Shown: piece after piece, positions 1-7,226 of the stretch
Position numbering within the stretch: the stretch's first letter is position 1
Layout: each line of letters opens with the position of its first letter
Assembly (NCBI GenBank): GCA_021325215.1
Contig: JAJPHO010000189.1
Location: forward strand, 20,569-84,568
Reading direction: 5' to 3'
Source of the DNA: Alphaproteobacteria bacterium
GTDB lineage: Bacteria > Pseudomonadota > Alphaproteobacteria > Rhodospirillales > Magnetospirillaceae
Length of the DNA stretch: 64,000 nt
Notes under the pieces: model-generated
Databases searched by the model: none
What the model was told of the DNA's origin: nothing
What the model saw: the letters and a program-made list of their open reading frames with translations, nothing else
Translations under genes and position numbers: made by a program

Positions 1-813
1 GATGTTGCTCTGCGGCGTGGTGAAGACCAGGTTGCGGCCGACCGCCAGTTCCTGCACCGGGGTCGCCGATTGCCCGCCCAGGCGGTTGTTGGCGCCGGTG
101 AAGGACAGGTCGAGGGTGATGTCGCCATCGTGATAGCCGGCTGCGCCGTAGAATTGCCGGATCGAATCCTTGGTGAAATCGCGCCAGCTGTCCTGATCGG
201 AAACGCGGCCGGCGGCGTAGAGACCCCAGGGCCCCTCGCGCAGGCCATATTGTGCGGAAAATTGCCGCTGGTTCCAGGAGCCGCCGGAAATTTCGGCCTC
301 GCCGCCTTGATAGGTGAAGCCGTTCTTCATGGTCAGCACCACGGCGCCTCCCAGGGCGTTGAGGCCATAGACCGGATTGGCGCTCATCACGTCGACACGG
401 TCGATCGCGATGTCGGGGAACAGATCCCAATTGACGGTATCGCCGAAGGCTTCGTTGATGCGCACGCCGTTCTGGTAGACCGCCAGGCCCTGTGGCGTGC
501 CCAGCACCGGTGACGCCTCGAAACCGCGGAACAGGATGTCGGGCTGGAAGGGATCGTCGAGATCGTCATTGATGCTGATGCTGCCCAGCTGGTCGCTCAG
601 CGCCCGTGTGACGCTGGGCGTGCCGGACCGCGAAATGTCCTGCGACGACAGTGTTCGATTGGCGCCGGGCAGCTTGTCGGCGTCGACATAGGAACCGGGC
701 AGGGGCGTCGTGCCGATGACCGTGATGGTGTCGATGGGGGCTTCATTGTCGTCGGCCAGCGCCGGATAGGCCAAGACGAGCGGCACCAGAACAAACCATT
801 TGCGGGTGGGCAC
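1..813 (-). CDS. TonB-dependent outer-membrane receptor, N-terminal part (cut by window edge)
   Basis: An open frame of 271 codons runs off the left edge. It starts at GTG 813, with GGAG about 8 nt upstream. The product begins with a short signal peptide (VPTRKWFVLVPLVLAYPALA), then a TonB-box-like DTITVIG and a plug domain with recognisable LFRGFEASPV, VYQNGVRINEAFGD and NPVYGLNALGGAVVLTMKNG, followed by the first barrel strands. Such receptors import metal chelates or other scarce solutes in a TonB-dependent way. Its place beside quinoprotein-dehydrogenase genes suggests a lanthanide or metallophore receptor (LutH-like role), but the substrate is inferred from neighbourhood only. The gene is divergent from the kinase gene at 1118, with a palindromic element between them. 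Confidence 0.88.
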   Translation of the reverse strand, partial: MPTRKWFVLVPLVLAYPALADDNEAPIDTITVIGTTPLPGSYVDADKLPGANRTLSSQDISRSGTPSVTRALSDQLGSISINDDLDDPFQPDILFRGFEASPVLGTPQGLAVYQNGVRINEAFGDTVNWDLFPDIAIDRVDVMSANPVYGLNALGGAVVLTMKNGFTYQGGEAEISGGSWNQRQFSAQYGLREGPWGLYAAGRVSDQDSWRDFTKDSIRQFYGAAGYHDGDITLDLSFTGANNRLGGQSATPVQELAVGRNLVFTTPQSNI

Positions 814-908
814 GGCGATTTCTCCGTGGCGTTGATTTCCTTTTGCTGGAACTTACCAGCAAAGTCCTCGTCTTTACTTCCTGATATCGCCGGGAATAAT
901 TCCCGAAA

Positions 909-1071
909 TAAGAGCCTGTTTGGGAATTGGGTATGGCCTGCACAACGATATCAGAGGCTTGGGCCAGGCAGCGGGAGCGACGCGATGCGGCGCATCGTCG
1001 AGGCGGGATAACGCCGCCCTCGGCTTTCCGGTTGCGATGCAGGTCATATCCAATTCCCAAACAGGCTCTTA
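909..1071. mobile_element. MITE-like element with 34-bp terminal inverted repeats
   Basis: The ends TAAGAGCCTGTTTGGGAATT (909 onward) and its reverse complement (ending at 1071) extend to about 34 bp with only two mismatches. They enclose about 95 bp of GC-rich DNA with no credible coding sequence. The outer TAA/TTA could be a 3-bp target duplication. Size and structure fit a non-autonomous miniature element mobilised by an IS5-type transposase. It fills most of the divergent region between the TonB receptor (start 813) and the sensor kinase (start 1118), so it may carry or separate their promoters. Confidence 0.7.
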
Positions 1072-1117
1072 GACCCTGCTCTTGACTCGCCTGAGGAAGC
1101 GGGGGCGTGATTGAGCC

Positions 1118-2458
1118 ATGCCATTGCGCGTCCGCCTGATCTGTTCCGTCGCCGGAGCCCTGCTGGGCGGGCTGCTGCTTGCCTTCGCGCTGACGGTATG
1201 GCAGGCGCATGGCGCCGTGGTGCGCGAACTGGGCGCCGCCCTGGTGCTGGGCCGCCAGGAGATCCAGAACACGCTCGACACGGTTCCGCCCGGCGGCGAT
1301 CCGAGCGATCCCGTGCGCCGCCAGATCATCGCCTTCAACGGCAACCGGCATGTCGCCGCCTCGCTGTTCGACGTCGAGGGGCTGCCCATGTCGATCTCGG
1401 TGCCGTCGGCGCCGGCCGCGCGGGTGCCGGCCTGGTTCGTCCGCGCCGTCAGCGGCAAGCCCGTCCAGTTGCGGATCGATCTGCCGCCCGGCGATTACCG
1501 GGCCCGCACGGTGCTGCTGGAGGGCGACCCGCGTAACGAGGCGCTTGAAGCCTGGAATTCGCTGCGCGACATGGTGCTGGTCATCCTTGCGCTGAGCGCG
1601 GCGGCTGGGCTGTTCGCCTGGTGGTCGATCGGCCGCGCCTTGCGTCCGCTGGAATCGCTGGCCGCCGCGCTGCAGAGCGTCGGCGAGGGCGAATATGCCG
1701 CGCGGCTGCGGGGCGAGGGGCCGCCGGAGACCCGGCAATTGGCCGAAGCCTTCAATCTGATGGCGCTCGAACTGGATCTGGCGCGGGAACGCAACCGCTT
1801 GCTGCATCGCCAATTGCTGACCGCGCAGGAGACCGAACGGGCCGAGATCGCCCGCGACCTGCATGACGATATCGGCCCGCTGCTGTTCGCCATCACTGTC
1901 GATGCCGCCACCGCCGAGAACGGCGCGATCCGCCAGGACCGCACCGGAGCGCTGGAAGCGGCGCAGGGCATCCGGTCGACGGTGCAGCAGGCGCATGAGC
2001 GCATCCGCGCCATCATCAACCGGCTGCGTCCGGTCGGCCTGGCCGAATTCGGAGTCGAGCGCGCGGTCGAGAATCTGGTCGATTTCTGGCGGCGCCGCCA
2101 CCCCGAGGTGCGCTTCACCCTGGAATTGCGGCGCCCCGCCGCCGCGTGCGGCGAACTGGTCGACGTCACCGCCTTCCGGGTCATCCAGGAGGCGGTCAGC
2201 AACGCTCTGCAGCACGGCAGGCCGTCGCACATCCTGGTCACCATGAAACCGCGAGGCGAACCGGGCGCGGCGCTTCTGCTCGACATCGTCGATGACGGGC
2301 GCGGCGACGCCTCGGTAACGCCGGGCTTCGGCCTGACCGGCATGCGCGACCGCATCGAAGCGGTGGGCGGCAGCCTGACCGTGACCTCCGGCAAGGGGCA
2401 GGGCTTTCATGTCGCCGCCAGCCTGCCCTTGGCGCTGGATGGGGAGAGCGCGCGGTGA
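1118..2458 (+). CDS. NarL-type sensor histidine kinase (HAMP, HisKA_3)
   Basis: This is a 446-residue membrane sensor kinase. Residues about 10-32 form the first membrane segment, about 33-150 a periplasmic sensor loop, and about 152-172 the second membrane segment, followed by a HAMP linker. The dimerisation/phosphoacceptor motif AEIARDLHDDIGPLLF puts the phosphorylated His near residue 249. The C-terminal ATPase shows an N-box-like FRVIQEAVSNALQHG and the glycine loops DDGRG and GFGLTGMRDR. The stop overlaps the response-regulator gene (GTG at 2455), so the two are co-translated partners. The location in a methanol-oxidation island suggests that it senses an alcohol, a metal or the redox state. 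The signal itself is not visible. Confidence 0.9.
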   Translation: MPLRVRLICSVAGALLGGLLLAFALTVWQAHGAVVRELGAALVLGRQEIQNTLDTVPPGGDPSDPVRRQIIAFNGNRHVAASLFDVEGLPMSISVPSAPAARVPAWFVRAVSGKPVQLRIDLPPGDYRARTVLLEGDPRNEALEAWNSLRDMVLVILALSAAAGLFAWWSIGRALRPLESLAAALQSVGEGEYAARLRGEGPPETRQLAEAFNLMALELDLARERNRLLHRQLLTAQETERAEIARDLHDDIGPLLFAITVDAATAENGAIRQDRTGALEAAQGIRSTVQQAHERIRAIINRLRPVGLAEFGVERAVENLVDFWRRRHPEVRFTLELRRPAAACGELVDVTAFRVIQEAVSNALQHGRPSHILVTMKPRGEPGAALLLDIVDDGRGDASVTPGFGLTGMRDRIEAVGGSLTVTSGKGQGFHVAASLPLALDGESAR

Positions 2459-3081
2459 GGTTCCTGCTGGTCGACGATCATCCTATCGTCCGCGCCGGCC
2501 TGCGCCGCCTGATGCAGGGGCTGGGTGAGATCGAGGTGGTCGAGGCCGATTGCGGGCGCGACGCGTTCCAGCTGTTCCTGACCGAGCGGCCTGATGTGGT
2601 GCTGATCGACGTCAACATGCCGGGCATGGGCGGTTTCCAGCTGCTGCGCCGCCTGCTGGCCGAGGATGGTCATGCCAAGGTGCTGATGTTCTCGATGCAT
2701 GCGGAGCAGCTTTACGCCGCGCAGGCCCTTGCGGAAGGCGCGCTCGGCTATGTCAGCAAGACCGCCTCGCCCGAGGAAATTCTCGAAGCCATCCGCGGCG
2801 TCGCCGAGGGCACCGGCTATGTCGAGCGCCGCCTGGCCCAGGAGATGGCGCTGCGCCGCCTGCCGTCCGCCCGTTCCGAGGACGGATTGCCCGCGCTTAA
2901 AGGGCGCGAGTTGGAATGGCTGCGGCTGGTGGGCGAGGGGCGCGCCTTGACCGACATGGCCGCGGCGATGGGCGTCAGCTACAAGACCGCGGCCAATTCG
3001 CTCAGCCTGCTCAAAGCCAAACTCAGGGTTTCCTCGACCGCCGAACTGGTGCGCATCGCCCTGCGCTACGAGTCCTCATAG
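2455..3081 (+). CDS. LuxR/NarL-family response regulator
   Basis: This is a 208-residue regulator with a GTG start overlapping the kinase stop by 4 nt. The receiver domain has the acidic pair DD at residues 7-8, the phosphoacceptor Asp52 in LIDVNMPG and the conserved Lys in GYVSKTASPEE. The C-terminal helix-turn-helix (LKGRELEWLRLVGEG...YKTAANSLSLLKAKL) is LuxR-like but departs from the usual consensus. It is the evident partner of the upstream kinase. A likely target is the perfect palindrome upstream of the gene at 3325 and of xoxF, but that link is inference. Confidence 0.9.
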   Translation: MRFLLVDDHPIVRAGLRRLMQGLGEIEVVEADCGRDAFQLFLTERPDVVLIDVNMPGMGGFQLLRRLLAEDGHAKVLMFSMHAEQLYAAQALAEGALGYVSKTASPEEILEAIRGVAEGTGYVERRLAQEMALRRLPSARSEDGLPALKGRELEWLRLVGEGRALTDMAAAMGVSYKTAANSLSLLKAKLRVSSTAELVRIALRYESS

Positions 3082-3194
3082 TCAGGCACTACTTTAGTCT
3101 TATGGTTTCTGTAATGACGCCTAGTTCTTTGGTATGAGCTCGGTGCTGAATTCTGCTTTATGTAAGATATGTGTCAAGGCGGCAACATCCGCCG

Positions 3195-3211
3195 AAAGTA
3201 CCAAATACTTT
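3195..3211. promoter_or_regulatory. Palindromic operator candidate AAAGTA-N5-TACTTT (copy 1)
   Basis: AAAGTACCAAATACTTT is a perfect 6-bp inverted repeat around CCAAA, 113 bp before the start at 3325. The same 17 bp, extended to 22 of 23 matching bases, recurs at 11732-11748 upstream of xoxF. Exact recurrence before two genes of one pathway suggests a shared regulator site, perhaps for one of the LuxR-type regulators encoded nearby. Confidence 0.6.
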
Positions 3212-3324
3212 ATGTATTTAAGAAATTACCATTTCCCCTGAATTCAACCGTCGCGTCCGTTTGGGCGCCCTGTCGAAGGCAGGCTCCGGACTCCGGCGCG
3301 GCAATAAGATCAGGGAATACGGAA

Positions 3325-4170
3325 ATGGAACCAGAAAAGCGGCTTTATTGGAGGACGGGACTGCTGTCGGCGGTCTGTGCGGCGGCTTTATCCTGTGCCA
3401 TGCCTCAGGCGGCCATGGCCGGCCCGGTTACCGAGGCGGGCGAACTGGTCGGTCTCGCCATGGGCGCTCCGCTGCCCGAGGGCGTCTATTTCGTCGATAC
3501 CGGCAGCATGGTTTCGCTGGGCCACAACTACAACACCACCCTGTTCGTCAATATTCCGGTGGTCGCCTATTCGACGCCCTGGAAGCTGTTCGGCGGCCGC
3601 GTCGAAGGCTATATCGCCGTGCCCGAACTTTATGAAGGCGTCAAAGGCAGTGCCTCGACGGCAGGTCTCTATAATCCGGCGCTGCTGGTCGGCGAGGCCT
3701 GGGATCTCGGCAATGGCTGGGGGTTTTCGGACTTCGTCGGCGGCTATGCGCCGATGAATTCTCCGATCACCCGCGGCCAGAACGAATGGGTGTTCAACAA
3801 TCGCGCGGCGCTCAGCTATACCGCCAACGGCTATGATCTGACCGCTCATATCACCTATGGCGTGACCGGCAGCAGCGAGGGCGCGGATCAGGGCGAATCG
3901 CCCAGCCCCGATTACATCAATTACGACATCACCGCGACCAAGACCTTCGGCAAATGGGAACTCGGTCCGATCGCGTTCGGCACCAACGATCTCAGCCGTG
4001 GTTCGAGTTCGCATCTGTTCGAGATGGGCGGCCTGGTCGGCTATGCCTTCGGCCCCCTCAGCCTGCAGGTTTATGGCGCGCATTCGGTCAGCGCGTCGTC
4101 CGATTACGGTGACGGCGATTCCCGCGTTTTCCTGCGCATCGTCGTACCGCTGTGGAACCCCGGTTCCTGA
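3325..4170 (+). CDS. SphA/MetA-family putative outer-membrane transporter
   Basis: The product has 281 residues. ATG 3325 was chosen because it follows a purine-rich stretch and opens directly into a signal peptide (residues about 1-32, ending QAAMAG). The rest is rich in aromatic, alternating beta-strand segments (LFVNIPVVAYSTPWKLFGG, LFEMGGLVGYAFGPLSLQVYGAH) and ends with a barrel-like C-terminus (VFLRIVVPLW). This fits the meta-pathway phenol-degradation/SphA transporter family, whose members often sit beside quinoprotein alcohol dehydrogenases and are thought to form outer-membrane channels. Transport of an alcohol substrate is inferred. The palindrome at 3195 suggests coregulation with xoxF. 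Confidence 0.75.
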   Translation: MEPEKRLYWRTGLLSAVCAAALSCAMPQAAMAGPVTEAGELVGLAMGAPLPEGVYFVDTGSMVSLGHNYNTTLFVNIPVVAYSTPWKLFGGRVEGYIAVPELYEGVKGSASTAGLYNPALLVGEAWDLGNGWGFSDFVGGYAPMNSPITRGQNEWVFNNRAALSYTANGYDLTAHITYGVTGSSEGADQGESPSPDYINYDITATKTFGKWELGPIAFGTNDLSRGSSSHLFEMGGLVGYAFGPLSLQVYGAHSVSASSDYGDGDSRVFLRIVVPLWNPGS

Positions 4171-4199
4171 ACCGGATCAGATTTGCTTGAGCGTGCCGG

Positions 4200-4222
4200 G
4201 CGTTCCCGCAATGCGGGAGCGC
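4200..4222 (+). terminator. Candidate terminator hairpin after the SphA-like gene
   Basis: A GCGTTCCCGC / GCGGGAGCGC stem (one mismatch, 3-nt loop) lies 30 bp after the stop codon and is followed by a T-rich stretch. It probably ends the transcript from 3325. Confidence 0.5.
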
Positions 4223-4288
4223 TCGCGCGTTTGTTTACATTAAATTTACTTTTTTTAGAGCGCCCGGGCCCCTACACTGTGGGCCACA

Positions 4289-4313
4289 TACCCATAAAAA
4301 AATATTAGGGGTA
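4289..4313. promoter_or_regulatory. Convergent NarL-type heptamers before the response regulator
   Basis: TACCCAT (4289-4295) and, inverted, AGGGGTA (4307-4313) both match the NarL-family heptamer TACYYMT. They flank an A/T-rich 11-bp spacer immediately before the start at 4318. This could be an autoregulatory site. The second half also serves as ribosome-binding sequence, so the match may be partly coincidental. Confidence 0.35.
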
Positions 4314-4317
4314 GGTC

Positions 4318-4974
4318 ATGTCCGAAAGTGCGTGTCAGACCGTCCTCATTGCAGACGACCATCCGCTCTTCCGCGAGGCCCTGCAACGAGTTGGCGGCGA
4401 AGTCTTTTCAGACCATGTCTTCCGTGAAGTCGCCACCAGCGACGAAGCCCTCGCCATGGCGACCGACGATGACAGCGTCGATCTCATCTTCCTCGATCTC
4501 AACATGCCGGGAATGGACGGGTTCTCCGGCCTGGTCAGTTTGCGCAACGCGGTTCCCTCGGTGCCGATCATCGTGGTCTCGGCCACCGATGACAGCGCGA
4601 CGATCCGCGAGGCGATCACCTGCGGCGCTTCCGGCTTCATGCCGAAATCCTTGTCGAAGGACGGCATGGTCGCCGCCGTGCGCTATGTGCTGGAGGGCGG
4701 GGTGTTCACCCCCGAGCCCGCTGACCAGAGCGTCAGCGGCGCCGACGCCAGGCTGACGGAGAGCATCTCGCAGCTGACCCATCAGCAGCGCATCGTGCTG
4801 CAGATGCTGGTTGCCGGCCAGTCGAACAAGATGATCGCCTATGAGCTGAACATCGTGGAAAGCACGGTGAAAGCCCATGTTTCCGCGATTCTGCGCAAGC
4901 TCAACGTGCATTCGCGGACCCAGGCGGTGATCAAGGCCAGCAAGATCCTGTCGGCTTTGGGACGGCTAAGCTAG
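4318..4974 (+). CDS. LuxR/NarL-family response regulator (AgmR/ErbR-like)
   Basis: This 218-residue protein has an N-terminal receiver with the acidic pair in IADDHPLFREAL, phosphoacceptor Asp60 in FLDLNMPGMDG and Lys in GFMPKSLSKD. The C-terminal LuxR DNA-binding domain is canonical (LTHQQRIVLQMLVAGQSNKMIAYEL and ESTVKAHVSAILRKLNVHSR). No kinase gene is adjacent on the same strand; the hybrid kinase at 7223-9859 is a possible partner. Regulators of this type control quinoprotein ethanol/methanol oxidation genes in pseudomonads (AgmR/ErbR). That role fits the location but is inferred. A strong AGGGG ribosome-binding site precedes the ATG. Confidence 0.9.
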   Translation: MSESACQTVLIADDHPLFREALQRVGGEVFSDHVFREVATSDEALAMATDDDSVDLIFLDLNMPGMDGFSGLVSLRNAVPSVPIIVVSATDDSATIREAITCGASGFMPKSLSKDGMVAAVRYVLEGGVFTPEPADQSVSGADARLTESISQLTHQQRIVLQMLVAGQSNKMIAYELNIVESTVKAHVSAILRKLNVHSRTQAVIKASKILSALGRLS

Positions 4975-5546
4975 CGGTCTAGTTCGACGATCCGGCCCGC
5001 CATCCGTTCCAGATCGGGCCGGTCATGGCTGACCGTCAGCACCGCCATGCCGCGGGCCTTTACCGCTTCGAGTACGACGCCGCGCGCCTGGTCGGCGCTG
5101 CGCGGATCGAGCGAGACGAAAGCCTCGTCGAGCAGCAGCACGTCCGGCTCTATCGCCAAGGCTCGGGCCAGCGCGACGCGTCGCGCCATTCCCAGTGACA
5201 ATCGGGCGGGATAGACGGCACCGGCGTCCGCCAGCCCCACCTTCTGCAACGCCGCCGAGGCTTTGGCGGTATCTCCTGCGACCGCAAGGGCGACGTTCTG
5301 CAGCGCCGTGCGCCAGGGCAGCAGGCGGGGCGATTGGAATACCATGCCGAGGCGCGGGCTTCCGTCCCAGCGCACCGTGCCCTCGTAATCGGAATCCAGC
5401 CCGGCCAGGATCGACAGCAGGGTGGTCTTGCCGGCCCCGGACGGGCCGGCCAGGCCGAGCACCTCGCCGCGCGCCAGCGTGAAAGCGAGGTCGCGGAACA
5501 GATCCCGCCCGCCGAGCCGCTTCGCCAAGGCTTCGACCGTCAGCAT
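4971..5546 (-). CDS. ABC transporter ATP-binding subunit (nitrate/sulfonate/taurine type)
   Basis: A 191-residue ATPase, short for the SsuB/TauB family (usually about 240-260). Walker A is GPSGAGKTT, the Q-loop lies in MVFQSPRLLPW, the signature reads LSLGM in place of LSGGQ, Walker B is VLLLDEAF, and the H-loop is SHD. The start ATG at 5546 overlaps no coding sequence and lies 1 nt after the permease stop. It is the last gene of a binding protein-permease-ATPase operon and would energise that importer at the inner membrane. The altered signature motif and short length are mild oddities. Confidence 0.88.
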   Translation of the reverse strand: MLTVEALAKRLGGRDLFRDLAFTLARGEVLGLAGPSGAGKTTLLSILAGLDSDYEGTVRWDGSPRLGMVFQSPRLLPWRTALQNVALAVAGDTAKASAALQKVGLADAGAVYPARLSLGMARRVALARALAIEPDVLLLDEAFVSLDPRSADQARGVVLEAVKARGMAVLTVSHDRPDLERMAGRIVELDR

Positions 5547-5547
5547 T

Positions 5548-6285
5548 TCAGCGTTTCCAATGGGCGGCACGGCGGTCCAGCCAGGCAAGCAGGGAGATTT
5601 CGATCAGCTGGATCACCAGCATGAAGGACAGCGCATAGGCCAGGATGCGGGCGATGTCGAGCAGCTGGAAATAGACATGCAGGCGGAACCCGATTCCGCT
5701 CGATCGGCCCAGCAGCTCGACCAGCAGCACGATCTTCCACACCAGCGAGAGACCGGATCGGGTCGCGGCGAGAAAATAGGGCGCCAATTCCGGCAGCATC
5801 AGATCGAAGAACAGGCTTTTGCGCGAAAAACGGAACAGTCTCGCCATCTCCGCCAGGTCACGGTCGCGGCTGCGGGCGCCCTCGCGCAGGATCACCACCA
5901 CATTGGGCAGCTTGCTGAGCGTCACCGCCAGGATCGCCGCCGTTTCGCCCATGCCGAGCCAGATGTAGCAAAGGATCGCTACCGCCATCGCCGGCAGGGT
6001 CAGCAGCAGCTGCACCCAGGGATCGAACCAGCGCCCGAATTGCGGGGAAGACGCCATGCCGATGCCGATCGCGCTGCCGGCGATCATCGCCAGGCTGAAG
6101 CAGATGCCGACCCGGGCCAGAGTGGCGCCGAGATCTGCCAGCAGCGGGCCGTGTGCCGCTTCCGACCAGAGCACAGCCAGCACGGCGGCGGGCGAGGGAA
6201 GCTCGGGGGTGGCCACGATCATCGCGGCGGCCTGCCAGACCAGCAGGATTACCAGGACCGGTGCTGCTGAAAAGGCATGCTTCAA
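5548..6285 (-). CDS. ABC transporter permease (nitrate/sulfonate/taurine type)
   Basis: A 245-residue inner-membrane protein with five to six hydrophobic segments (for example LVILLVWQAAAMIVA, ISFSLAMIAGSAIGIGMA, LLLTLPAMAVAILCYIWLG). It contains an EAA-like cytoplasmic loop (EMARLFRFSRKSLFFDLMLPELAPYF) typical of SsuC/TauC permeases. The start overlaps the stop of the substrate-binding gene. Substrate is unknown. Confidence 0.88.
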   Translation of the reverse strand: MKHAFSAAPVLVILLVWQAAAMIVATPELPSPAAVLAVLWSEAAHGPLLADLGATLARVGICFSLAMIAGSAIGIGMASSPQFGRWFDPWVQLLLTLPAMAVAILCYIWLGMGETAAILAVTLSKLPNVVVILREGARSRDRDLAEMARLFRFSRKSLFFDLMLPELAPYFLAATRSGLSLVWKIVLLVELLGRSSGIGFRLHVYFQLLDIARILAYALSFMLVIQLIEISLLAWLDRRAAHWKR

Positions 6286-7226
6286 GGGGGAGCATCCCTC
6301 CAGAAGGTGCCTGGCGCCACGGCGGGCGCCCCGCCGGTCAGGCCGGCACCGCCGACCTGGGCGAGCACGGTATAGAGCCGGGCCGCGGCGTCGGCACCGT
6401 CGGACGGATGCGGCAGCAGGCCGGCGGTGAAACGCTGGCGCAGGGAGGGCAGGGCGGCGTCATCCGCGGCGCCGGTCAGCGGCTTCAGCCGGGCCCATTC
6501 CGCCTCGTCGCGCATCAGATCATCGGCCTTGTCGAGGGCAGCCAGGAAGCGGCGGGCGAGATCGGCATGGGCGGTGATCCAAGTTTCCGAGAAGGCATAG
6601 CCTATCATCGGCACCGGCGGCGAGAAGCCCAATCCGTTCATGACGTCGGTCATCGACACCAGCCGGCGATAGCCTTGCGCCTCCAGCCGCGCGGCGAAAG
6701 GCCAGAAGGTCAGCACCGCATCGAGCCGCCCTTTGGCCAGTTCCTGCGACAGCAGCGGCGGAGCGCCGAACTGGACCTCGATCTTGCCGGTGGTGTCCGG
6801 ATCGTAGGCGCGCAGCAGCAGCCAGGATTTGTCGAGCGGTCCGCCGGCCACGCCGACATGCTTGCCGGCCAGGTCCTTGAGACCCGCGAGGGGCGATCCG
6901 GCGGGAACCAGGATCTCGCCCAGGGCGGTGGAATGGGGCACGAAGACGATATGCCGGCCGGCATGGCGCTGGCGCGACACCCATAGCCAGTCGGTGACGA
7001 TCGCGTCGGCTCCGCCGGCTTGCAGCGCGATCTCGCCGGCGGCGGGATCGGCCAGCGCGACGCTCTCCAGCGTGCCGCCGAGATCGCGGTCCAGGCCGTG
7101 GCGGCGCAGCGTGTCGATTTCCCAGGCGGCGGTGCCGAAGCTGACCAGCCCGACCCGCAAAGTGTCGGCGCGGGCCGGAGAGCCCAGCCATAGAACGGCC
7201 AGGATTACCGCGAGTGCAGCCTTCAA
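6282..7226 (-). CDS. ABC transporter periplasmic substrate-binding protein (NMT1/SsuA-like)
   Basis: A 314-residue protein with a TTG start that overlaps the stop of the hybrid kinase gene (TTGA). Residues about 1-20 are a signal peptide ending SPARA. The fold is of the NMT1/sulfonate-binding type: GLVSFGTAAWEID, a two-lobe pattern with DAIVTDWLWVSRQR, LAGKHVGVAGGPLDKSW and LAKGRLDAVLTFWPFAARLE. The gene heads the importer operon and is translationally coupled to the NahK-like kinase, which suggests a common response. The ligand cannot be deduced; sulfonates, thiamine precursors or a quinone cofactor are open options. Confidence 0.85.
   Translation of the reverse strand: MKAALAVILAVLWLGSPARADTLRVGLVSFGTAAWEIDTLRRHGLDRDLGGTLESVALADPAAGEIALQAGGADAIVTDWLWVSRQRHAGRHIVFVPHSTALGEILVPAGSPLAGLKDLAGKHVGVAGGPLDKSWLLLRAYDPDTTGKIEVQFGAPPLLSQELAKGRLDAVLTFWPFAARLEAQGYRRLVSMTDVMNGLGFSPPVPMIGYAFSETWITAHADLARRFLAALDKADDLMRDEAEWARLKPLTGAADDAALPSLRQRFTAGLLPHPSDGADAAARLYTVLAQVGGAGLTGGAPAVAPGTFWRDAPP

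Noticed and set aside
743..2410. 555-codon minus-strand open frame over the kinase gene
   Set aside because: It is antisense to a clear histidine kinase, has His/Gln/Arg-rich composition and no domain; it is a high-GC shadow.
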